Below are positions 1 to 5,629 of a stretch of DNA of 17,937 nt, one piece after another. A model generated the notes under the pieces. It was not told where the DNA came from and made no database searches. It worked only from the letters and a program-made list of their open reading frames with translations. This stretch comes from Hellea sp964576765. GTDB taxonomy: Bacteria > Pseudomonadota > Alphaproteobacteria > Caulobacterales > Maricaulaceae. The translations under genes were made by a program, and so were the position numbers. Each line of letters starts with the position of its first letter. Position 1 is the first letter of the stretch. Location: positions 1-17,937 of the forward strand of contig CAZNWH010000045.1 of the NCBI GenBank assembly GCA_964576765.1. Direction: 5' to 3'.

Positions 1-10
1 GAGTTAAAAA

Positions 11-85
11 TGGTGCGCGATACTGGGATTGAACCAGTGACCCCTACAATGTCAATGTAGTGCTCTCCCGCTGAGCTAATCGCGC
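11..85 (-). tRNA. tRNA-Val (GAC anticodon)
   Basis: Read on the minus strand, the sequence folds as a full cloverleaf. The acceptor stem is GCGCGAT/ATCGCGC, the T arm is ACTGG-TTCAATC-CCAGT, and the anticodon stem CTACA/TGTAG holds the loop TTGACAT, so the anticodon is GAC and the tRNA decodes GUC/GUU valine codons. The 3' CCA is encoded in the DNA at positions 11-13. It lies downstream of cpdR on the same strand and has its own promoter-like sequence at 136-164. Confidence 0.96.
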
Positions 86-135
86 TTTCCATAATTAAGC
101 TATTTCCGTATTAGGAAAGCTGTTTTCGAAGGAGG

Positions 136-164
136 GCTATATCGTTGCGCCCCTGTTTTTTCAA
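136..164 (-). promoter_or_regulatory. Sigma70-like promoter for tRNA-Val
   Basis: On the minus strand there is a TTGAAA -35 element (159-164), a 17-nt spacer and a TATAGC -10 element (136-141). It sits about 45 nt before the tRNA 5' end, between cpdR and the tRNA. Element match, spacing and location are what a stable-RNA promoter would show; no start site has been measured. Confidence 0.6.
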
Positions 165-192
165 GCGTAAATGGGCCTTTTCAAGCGTAAAT
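158..192. repeat. 15-bp direct repeat with 20-bp period
   Basis: TTTTCAAGCGTAAAT occurs at 158-172 and again at 178-192. The downstream copy (in the minus reading) contributes the TTGAAA -35 element of the tRNA-Val promoter, and the other copy places a second TTGAAA exactly 20 bp, about two helical turns, upstream. The repeat lies just after the end of cpdR, next to a perfect 14-bp palindrome (GCTGCTTAAGCAGC, 199-212) that covers the cpdR stop codon. Confidence 0.8.
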
Positions 193-203
193 AGTTTCGC
201 TGC

Positions 204-563
204 TTAAGCAGCAATGAGTTTATCGACTTCATCAACTAATTGACGAAGGTGGACGGGTTTGGAGAGAACCGTTTGTTCCGAGGCGCTGGAATCGTTCATA
301 GCAACAGCGGCAAACCCAGTGATGAACATGATTTTGATGCCGGGGGAGAGAATTTCGGCTTGTTTTGCAAGCTCAATCCCGTCCATTCCAGGCATCATAA
401 TATCAGTTAAGAGCATATCAAATGCCCCGTCAGCGAATTTTAAGGCCCGCAAAGCGCGATCACCATCGGAACAAGCGATAACGTGATGGCCCGCCTTTTC
501 CAGCGCTTTTTCAAAAAAACTGCGCATGGCATCATCATCTTCGGCGTACAGTATAGTGGCCAT
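204..563 (-). CDS. cpdR: CpdR-type single-domain response regulator
   Basis: A 119-residue protein consisting only of a receiver domain. Visible receiver residues are the acidic pair D9/D10, phospho-acceptor D54 (LLTDIMMPGMDG), the switch Thr T82 (MFITGFAAVA) and K102 (SKP). The stretch KIMFITGFAAVA...LSKPVHLRQLVDEV and the C-terminal Ala-Ala match the CpdR family as I know it. In Caulobacter, unphosphorylated CpdR acts as an adaptor that primes ClpXP to degrade cell-cycle proteins and is inactivated by CckA-ChpT phosphorelay; CpdR is itself degraded, and its terminal residues matter for that. An in-frame start 24 nt further upstream exists, but the ATG at 563 is preceded by AAAGAGGAT at proper spacing and gives the family-like N-terminus MATILYAEDD. 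It is divergent from an N-formylglutamate amidohydrolase, an arrangement I recall around cpdR in other alphaproteobacteria. Family assignment is confident; function here is inferred. Confidence 0.88.
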   Translation of the reverse strand: MATILYAEDDDAMRSFFEKALEKAGHHVIACSDGDRALRALKFADGAFDMLLTDIMMPGMDGIELAKQAEILSPGIKIMFITGFAAVAMNDSSASEQTVLSKPVHLRQLVDEVDKLIAA

Positions 564-602
564 AACAATATCCTCTTTGTAGCGCACCCTTACGCCGATT
601 TT

Positions 603-621
603 TCTCGCCTTATGGGCGAGA
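603..621 (-). promoter_or_regulatory. Stem-loop in the cpdR 5' leader region
   Basis: A 7-bp inverted repeat, TCTCGCC and GGCGAGA, separated by 5 nt, lies about 40 nt upstream of the cpdR start. It has no T-run on either strand, so it is not a typical terminator. It could be leader structure or an operator; there is no evidence beyond the symmetry. Confidence 0.35.
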
Positions 622-746
622 GTGACTTACAATGAGACGTATGTCCTCATGCTGTTATAGACTATGCACAAAGCCCGCCATTCTTATGAAGCTTAGCCGA
701 ATTCTCTTAAAATTCTCTAAGGATGGGGCATTAATTTTGAACGTAT

Positions 747-1628
747 ATGCTTAGTCGTGAGGCAAAATATGAAGACCAGTGTCTTAAATCCTTTGTGCCG
801 CCCGTTAAGCTTTCGCGTCCGCAATTGTGGAAAGGCGGCGTCATTTTTGCCTCGCCTCATTCGGGTAACTTATACCCTCAAGGTCTGATCAGCCGCAGCG
901 CGGTACCTCTTAACGTACTGCGGCGCAATGAAGACGCTTTTATTGACTTGCTCTTTGCACCTGCGCCTGCGCTAGGCGCGCCGTTATTAAGCGCAGAATT
1001 TCCGCGCTGTTTTGTTGATGTAAACCGCGCGCCCGATGATGTGCCTCGTGCATGGTCACAAGAAGACATGCCCGCTACAGTGCGCGCAGATGCGGGGCTA
1101 GGTGTTGTGCCCACGAAATTAACCGAGACAACAGAAATCTATAAAAAGCCTCTCCCCAAAAACTTTGTCCGCGCCAGACTTGTCGCGCTCTATCATCCTT
1201 ATCATGACGCGCTACAAAGCCTGATTACCGAAGCTAGCCTCTCTTTTGGTAATGTTTTATTGATCGATTGTCATTCTATGCCGGGTTTTGCGCCTATGGG
1301 CGCGCGGCGACCAGATATAATATTAGGCGATAGGTTTGGTGCATCTTGCCATGAGGAAACGATTTCACGTTTGGAGAGCTATTTTCGTGATAAGGGCTAT
1401 TCCGTTGCTAAAAATTACCCCTATGCAGGCGGTTATGTTACGCAACATTATGGTAAACCACTCTCCGGTATTGAAGCGGTTCAAATTGAAATTAATCGCG
1501 ATCTTTACCTTAATCCCGTGACGCTAAAACCCAAGAGCGGTTATGAGCGCTTGGCTAACACTCTCCAGCGCGTCATTGCGGATATCATTGAGAGCCGCTC
1601 AGACGATATGCTTTTAGCGGCGCAATAA
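747..1628 (+). CDS. N-formylglutamate amidohydrolase family protein
   Basis: A 293-residue protein of the N-formylglutamate amidohydrolase (FGase, HutG-like) family, zinc hydrolases related to carboxypeptidases. The best-known reaction removes formate from N-formyl-L-glutamate in one histidine degradation route. Family motifs seen are SPHSG (36-40), RNED (60-63), DVNR (91-94), DCHSMP (174-179), HYGKP and QIEINR (246-251). No other hut genes are in the window, so the physiological substrate is uncertain. The ATG at 747 is the first possible start in this frame (a stop lies at 738-740), but it has no clear ribosome-binding site. Upstream, AATTCTCT is repeated with an 11-bp period (700-718), a possible regulator half-site pair. 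The gene is divergent from cpdR across 183 bp. Confidence 0.85.
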   Translation: MLSREAKYEDQCLKSFVPPVKLSRPQLWKGGVIFASPHSGNLYPQGLISRSAVPLNVLRRNEDAFIDLLFAPAPALGAPLLSAEFPRCFVDVNRAPDDVPRAWSQEDMPATVRADAGLGVVPTKLTETTEIYKKPLPKNFVRARLVALYHPYHDALQSLITEASLSFGNVLLIDCHSMPGFAPMGARRPDIILGDRFGASCHEETISRLESYFRDKGYSVAKNYPYAGGYVTQHYGKPLSGIEAVQIEINRDLYLNPVTLKPKSGYERLANTLQRVIADIIESRSDDMLLAAQ

Positions 1629-1650
1629 TACCCATAATATATCAGACAAT

Positions 1651-1678
1651 AGATATTCATAAAAAGATATTCATAAAA
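1651..1678. repeat. Perfect 14-bp tandem duplication
   Basis: AGATATTCATAAAA occurs twice head-to-tail (1651-1664 and 1665-1678), directly after the amidohydrolase gene. The second copy supplies the A-run that reads as a T-run at the 3' end of the minus-strand small RNA terminator. It looks like a recent slippage duplication. Confidence 0.85.
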
Positions 1679-1741
1679 ATGGCCGCCATGAGGCGGCCAT
1701 AAGGAAAGACCCTAAACTGAAGGGGAGGGAGGTTTGGGGCC
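1674..1741 (-). ncRNA. Candidate trans-acting small RNA with C-rich loop
   Basis: On the minus strand, a good promoter (-35 TTGAAA, 18-nt spacer, -10 TATAGA) would start a transcript near 1740. The roughly 67-nt product has an imperfect stem, CCCCAAAC with GTTTAGGG (one C-A mismatch), whose loop carries CCTCCCTCCCC. It then has a short pyrimidine stretch and a 9-bp GC-rich hairpin followed by five Ts. A C-rich, anti-Shine-Dalgarno loop followed by a terminator resembles known alphaproteobacterial small RNAs such as the alpha-r14/suhB and CcsR groups, which use CCUCC motifs to block translation. The promoter, loop and terminator are visible; the identity and targets are inferred. The alternative is that the hairpin only ends transcription of the amidohydrolase. 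Confidence 0.5.
1675..1700 (-). terminator. Rho-independent terminator, minus orientation
   Basis: ATGGCCGCC (1679-1687) pairs perfectly with GGCGGCCAT (1692-1700) across a 4-nt loop. Read on the minus strand it is followed by TTTTT; on the plus strand no T-run follows. The orientation therefore points to a minus-strand transcript, although no protein gene lies upstream of it on that strand before the gene-free interval. Confidence 0.7.
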
Positions 1742-1745
1742 ACAC

Positions 1746-1775
1746 TCTATATGGGGTGCAAACTTCAAGTTTCAA
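1746..1775 (-). promoter_or_regulatory. Promoter of the candidate small RNA
   Basis: A minus-strand TTGAAA (1770-1775) is separated by 18 nt from TATAGA (1746-1751). A near-perfect 16-bp palindrome, CTTACGAATTTGTAAG (1782-1797), sits 6 bp upstream of the -35 element, where an activator or repressor could bind. Confidence 0.5.
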
Positions 1776-1857
1776 TTCAGCCTTACGAATTTGTAAGATG
1801 ATGAACTATCAGCCTTTAGCCGAGATTAACGATAATCTGTCTCGGTTTGGTACACGC

Positions 1858-1876
1858 CTGAGGGGATTCCCCTCAG
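1858..1876 (+). promoter_or_regulatory. Stem-loop upstream of the XRE gene
   Basis: CTGAGGGG pairs perfectly with CCCCTCAG across a 3-nt ATT loop. The rest of the gene-free stretch 1798-2000 holds a second possible stem, CCGAGA with TCTCGG near 1820-1845, and two GANTC sites (1865-1869, 1885-1889) that the cell-cycle methylase CcrM would modify if present. No open reading frame is convincing here. A role as leader structure of the XRE mRNA or as operator is a guess. Confidence 0.35.
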
Positions 1877-2000
1877 AATGATACGAATCGGGGGCATTAT
1901 CGCTCCCCTTATGAGCGAACACGCACCAAGAGACTGGCACGGCTCTTGCTCTCTTATTAGGCGACACTGAAACAACCCGGAAAACAGGATTGGGGATTAT

Positions 2001-2417
2001 ATGACGAGTGATATTGACCTTTATGTTGGCAAACGTCTGCGCCGCCGTCGCCGCCTCTTGGGGTTAACCCAACAAAGTTTGGCAGAACAGGTTGGAATTC
2101 GCTTTCAACAAATCCAGAAATATGAATGCGGCGCGAACCGCGTTAGCGCCGCCCGGTTGTTTGAACTCTCCGAAGCTCTTTCTGTGCCTATTCAATATTT
2201 TTATGAAGGTTTAAGCCAGACAAATGAGCAGAATCTCGATGAACCCAATCCGGAAATTATTGCGCCTGATGTGTTATCCAAAAAAGAAACGATGGATCTT
2301 GTTCGGGCCTATTATTCTATGGGTGAAGGTCCGCGCAAACATTTGCTTGATCTGGCTAAATCGCTTGAAGCGAACACAAAGCCTATTAACCCAAATTTGC
2401 GCTTAGTGACACCTTAA
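2001..2417 (+). CDS. XRE/Cro-CI family transcriptional regulator
   Basis: A 138-residue DNA-binding protein. Residues about 7-70 form an HTH_3/XRE domain: an Arg-rich first helix (GKRLRRRRRLLGLTQQ), the helix-turn-helix LAEQVGIRFQQIQKYECGANR, then VSAARLFELSEALSVPIQYFYEGL. This version is widespread in alphaproteobacteria, where related proteins are often encoded near metK or lnt; neither is present here. The C-terminal part (71-138) has no recognised domain and probably serves in dimerisation or sensing. GGGGA lies 7 nt before the ATG. A cluster of hairpins precedes the gene, and hisN follows 52 nt downstream on the same strand. Regulon unknown. Confidence 0.85.
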   Translation: MTSDIDLYVGKRLRRRRRLLGLTQQSLAEQVGIRFQQIQKYECGANRVSAARLFELSEALSVPIQYFYEGLSQTNEQNLDEPNPEIIAPDVLSKKETMDLVRAYYSMGEGPRKHLLDLAKSLEANTKPINPNLRLVTP

Positions 2418-2469
2418 AGGCTATTTTATAACTGTTTCCCCTTTGGGGAGCGCATGCTAGTTATGCGTT

Positions 2470-3291
2470 ATGAACACAGCAAAAACGGACATAGATGAAC
2501 GGCTGGATTATCTGCAATATCTCGCGCGCGCCGCGCGGGATATAACTCTACCGCTTTTCGCGAACCCCGAAGGCGTTGTAAATAAAGCTTCGGGTGAGAA
2601 TTATGATCCAGTGACCAAGGCTGATATTGATGCCGAAATTGCGCTGCGTAAACTGATCAGGCAGACATTTCCAGATGATGGCATTGAAGGCGAGGAATGT
2701 CCTGATCATGTCGGAAGTAATGCATATTCATGGACCTTAGATCCGATTGACGGAACCCGCGCTTTTGTTGCGGGCGTGCCGGTCTGGAGCACCTTAATCG
2801 CGCTCTCATTTAAAAGTCGGCCTGTTTTGGGGATGATTGACCTGCCGGCCATGGATAAATCTTTTTTCGGCCGCATAGATGGCAAGACGCGCAAAGCCTG
2901 GGTTCAAAGCCAGAGCGAGGATAGAAAGGTTTTGAAAACCGCCTCTTGCCCAAAGCTGAAAGACGCGATTTTAGGATGCACCGAACCTTTGGCCATGCTG
3001 CGCCCCAAAGAACTAACCGCTTATAATAAAATCCGCCGCACAGTGCGCTTTTCACGCTTGGGTCTGGATGCCTATGGCTACTGTCTTGTGGCCTCGGGCC
3101 GGATGAATATCATTGTCGAATCCTTGTTAAAACCCTGTGACGTGCGCGCTCTTATTCCCGTCATTGAAGGGGCCGGCGGAAAGCTCACCAATTGGGAAGG
3201 CGGCTCGGCCGTGGATGGCGGGCGCGTCGTTGCAGTTGGGGACGAGGCGTTACTGCCGCAGATTTATGCGTCTTTAAGCGATGTATCTTAA
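2470..3291 (+). CDS. hisN: Histidinol-phosphatase, inositol monophosphatase fold
   Basis: A 273-residue Mg2+-dependent phosphatase of the inositol monophosphatase superfamily. Metal-binding motifs are GEE (74-76), DPIDGT (91-96) and the C-terminal D224 in CDVRALIPVIEGAGG. The sequence LDPIDGTRAFVAGVPVWSTLIAL is typical of the HisN group, which dephosphorylates L-histidinol phosphate in histidine synthesis in many alphaproteobacteria and actinobacteria. Related members act on inositol phosphates or 3'-phosphoadenosine phosphates, so the exact substrate is not proven. The start has no clear ribosome-binding site; GGGGAG lies more than 15 nt upstream. It follows the XRE regulator and could be cotranscribed with it. 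Confidence 0.8.
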   Translation: MNTAKTDIDERLDYLQYLARAARDITLPLFANPEGVVNKASGENYDPVTKADIDAEIALRKLIRQTFPDDGIEGEECPDHVGSNAYSWTLDPIDGTRAFVAGVPVWSTLIALSFKSRPVLGMIDLPAMDKSFFGRIDGKTRKAWVQSQSEDRKVLKTASCPKLKDAILGCTEPLAMLRPKELTAYNKIRRTVRFSRLGLDAYGYCLVASGRMNIIVESLLKPCDVRALIPVIEGAGGKLTNWEGGSAVDGGRVVAVGDEALLPQIYASLSDVS

Positions 3292-3383
3292 AGGGGGATC
3301 GGCTTAAATGACCCAGAGATGAATGAGTAATCTATGTCAGCCTCAATCCCTAGCTTTGGCACGTTGTCTGCACGAAAGAGACT

Positions 3384-4412
3384 ATGTTTAGATTGTTCCA
3401 AACTCTGTTGTTTATATGCTTGTTGTTTTCGTTGTGCCATACAGCCCCAGCGCAAACATCCTATTATCATCCAAATGTCCGGCCTTATCATCAGGTCGCG
3501 GTGACGCCTGTTGCGAAACACGGACGTCTCTCTGTTGTTGGGCCGCATATTCGCGGTCAACATGGACAAGTGACCTCCCTCGCGGGGCCTAGCTTTTTCT
3601 GGTCCAATACGGGCTGGGGACAAGATCGGTTCTATACGGCAGGGGCGGTGAATACCTTTGCTAAAGACTGGAAGGCGGGTATCGTGCGTGTGGCTATGGG
3701 CGCACAAAACGAGGGAAGCTTCCTGCAAGACCCGCAAAGCAATGCTCGCCGTATGGAAACTGTCGTCCAGGCCGCTATAGCCAATGGCCTCTATGTGATT
3801 GTGGATTGGCATTCCCATAAAGCGGAACAAAATACGGGGCAAGCTGTTCAGTTTTTCTCTGCACTAGCGAAAAAATATGGTCACACGCCGAACCTGATTT
3901 ATGAAATCTACAATGAGCCGCTCGATACGACGGATTGGCGAGGAACAGTTAAACCCTATGCTGAAACGGTCATTCGCGCGATTCGCAAAATTGATCCTGA
4001 TAATCTAATTATTGTTGGAACGCCGAGCTGGAGTCAGGATGTTCATATCGCCGCTGACAACCCCATTCGCGGCCATCGCAATATCCTTTATGCTCTTCAT
4101 TTTTACGCCGCGACCCATAAGGGCGAACTTCGCCAAAAGGCGCAATATGCGATTAATAAAGGCCTGCCGCTGATTCTCTCTGAATGGGGTAGCGTGACCT
4201 ATAACGGCGACGGATATATCGATGTTGCTTCGACCCGCGAGTGGATGAATTTCGCGCGGCGGAACGGCCTGACGCATTTGAATTGGGCCGTCAGCGATAA
4301 AAACGAAGGAGCATCAATGCTTCGGAGCGGTGCAAGCTCGCATGGGGGCTGGGCAGAGCGAGATTTGACCCCATCAGGACGACTCGCGAGAAATATTATG
4401 CGCAGGTGGTAA
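3384..4412 (+). CDS. Secreted GH5 family endoglucanase (cellulase)
   Basis: A 342-residue glycoside hydrolase with an N-terminal signal peptide (about 1-24, MFRLFQTLLFICLLFSLCHTAPAQ region, cleavage near APAQ). The catalytic TIM barrel matches GH5, probably subfamily 2: the N-terminal strand LSVVGPHIRG, DWHSH (141-145), the acid/base E178 in IYNEP, HFY (239-241), the nucleophile E267 in LSEWGS, and W301. Such enzymes hydrolyse beta-1,4-glucan linkages in cellulose or related polymers. No carbohydrate-binding module or dockerin is seen, so it is a single-domain export. CGAAAGAG precedes the ATG. No other polysaccharide genes are nearby. It converges with gap across 133 bp that hold no clear terminator. 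Substrate preference cannot be told from sequence. Confidence 0.87.
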   Translation: MFRLFQTLLFICLLFSLCHTAPAQTSYYHPNVRPYHQVAVTPVAKHGRLSVVGPHIRGQHGQVTSLAGPSFFWSNTGWGQDRFYTAGAVNTFAKDWKAGIVRVAMGAQNEGSFLQDPQSNARRMETVVQAAIANGLYVIVDWHSHKAEQNTGQAVQFFSALAKKYGHTPNLIYEIYNEPLDTTDWRGTVKPYAETVIRAIRKIDPDNLIIVGTPSWSQDVHIAADNPIRGHRNILYALHFYAATHKGELRQKAQYAINKGLPLILSEWGSVTYNGDGYIDVASTREWMNFARRNGLTHLNWAVSDKNEGASMLRSGASSHGGWAERDLTPSGRLARNIMRRW

Positions 4413-4545
4413 TGCTCGCTTTCACTGCACAGATCATTTTATGCTCGTTCCTCTCTGCGATTTCAATCGGTCGATGCAACACATTGGTTTAATCGCGTTC
4501 AGAACGAACTAATTAGAGAGGCTGCAAATTATAAAGACGTTACGG

Positions 4546-5556
4546 TTAAAGAAATTTAGCCATTGCTGAGGCTGTATCCAGCATACGGTTGGAAAAACCC
4601 CATTCATTATCGTACCAAGACAGCACTCGAATGAATTTTCCGCCCATAACGACGGTTTCGTCAGTTACGAGGCTGGAGGAATGTGGATCGTGGTTCATGT
4701 CGATAGAGACGACTTTATCGTCAATGACTTGGAGGATGTTTTTCATAGGGCCTTTGGCCGCTTTACGAAATGCCTCATGGACCGCCTCAATACTAGCTGA
4801 TTTTTCAACATTTACCGAAAGATCAACTATTGACACATTGGGGGTAGGCACGCGGATGGCTTTGCCGTCTATCTTGCCGTTGAGCTCAGGTAGTACAAGG
4901 CCTATGGCTTTAGCGGCGCCGGTCGTTGTCGGGATCATAGACATGGCCGCCGCGCGGCCACGATTATAGTCTTTGCGGTTGACGCGATCGAGGGTGGGTT
5001 GGGCGCCCGTATAAGAATGGATTGTCGTCATGAAGCCATTTTCGATATCAAAATTATCGTTTAATATCTTGGCAAGAGGCGCCAGCGCATTAGTTGTGCA
5101 CGATCCGTTAGAAACGATCAAATCGTCTTTCGTCAAGGTGCTGTCATTAACGCCGTAAACAATTGTCTTGTCAGAGTTTTTACCCGGAGCAGAAATCAAG
5201 ACACGCTTGGCGCCTGCATCCAAATGTTTGGCTGCGGCGTCTCTGGCTCTAAAAATGCCAGTGCATTCCATGACGATATCAACGTCATTATCTGCCCAGT
5301 TCTGATCCTCAAGATTTCGGATCGCCGTGACTTCAATGGGGCCATGGCCTATATCTATTGAATTATCTGTAAAGTTGATCTCGCGTCCAAAGCGGCCATG
5401 AACGGAATCATATTTTAACAGATGAGCCAGATTATCCGTTGAAGATAAATCGTTAATCGCAACAACTTCCAAATCCTTGCGCCCGCTTTCATCTAGAGCC
5501 CGCAGAACATTTCGGCCAATGCGGCCAAATCCATTAATGGCGATCCGGGTTGTCAT
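4546..5556 (-). CDS. gap: Type I glyceraldehyde-3-phosphate dehydrogenase
   Basis: A 336-residue GAPDH, oxidising and phosphorylating glyceraldehyde-3-phosphate to 1,3-bisphosphoglycerate with NAD+ in glycolysis and gluconeogenesis. The Rossmann motif INGFGRIGR is at 7-15, the NAD-selecting Asp follows in AINDLSS (D36), catalytic C153 sits in SNGSCTTN and H180 in TTIHSYT, with the S-loop NRGRAAAMSMIPTTTGAAKA. The usual motif is SNASCTTN; Gly replaces Ala at 151. Length is normal. pgk, its usual partner, is not adjacent. It lies 73 bp downstream of the TonB receptor on the same strand. The ribosome-binding site AGAGGA and the ATG lie within a perfect inverted repeat, suggesting translational control. 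Confidence 0.95.
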   Translation of the reverse strand: MTTRIAINGFGRIGRNVLRALDESGRKDLEVVAINDLSSTDNLAHLLKYDSVHGRFGREINFTDNSIDIGHGPIEVTAIRNLEDQNWADNDVDIVMECTGIFRARDAAAKHLDAGAKRVLISAPGKNSDKTIVYGVNDSTLTKDDLIVSNGSCTTNALAPLAKILNDNFDIENGFMTTIHSYTGAQPTLDRVNRKDYNRGRAAAMSMIPTTTGAAKAIGLVLPELNGKIDGKAIRVPTPNVSIVDLSVNVEKSASIEAVHEAFRKAAKGPMKNILQVIDDKVVSIDMNHDPHSSSLVTDETVVMGGKFIRVLSWYDNEWGFSNRMLDTASAMAKFL

Positions 5557-5590
5557 ATGGCAATCCTCTTACTACAGAGGATTGCCATAT
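5555..5590 (-). promoter_or_regulatory. Perfect hairpin covering gap RBS and start codon
   Basis: ATATGGCAATCCTCT and AGAGGATTGCCATAT form a perfect 15-bp inverted repeat separated by 6 nt. In the gap mRNA, the 3' arm contains the Shine-Dalgarno sequence AGAGGA and the first two bases of the ATG, so folding would hide the start. The loop GUAGUA is complementary to UACUAC just upstream (5595-5600), so an H-type pseudoknot is possible. No T-run follows, so it is not a terminator. It could also act as a DNA operator, because the palindrome is equally perfect as DNA. Confidence 0.7.
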
Positions 5591-5629
5591 AGAAGTAGTA
5601 CGAAATTACAACTCCACTAAAATTAAAAT

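Noticed and set aside
697..725. TTAA-type CtrA binding site upstream of the amidohydrolase gene
   Set aside because: The spacing and second half-site do not match TTAA-N7-TTAA; only a direct repeat AATTCTCT with 11-bp period is clear.
3288..3842. 184-codon open frame on the minus strand antisense to the cellulase gene
   Set aside because: It lies opposite a well-supported GH5 gene with signal peptide and catalytic motifs, and its translation shows no domain or sensible composition.
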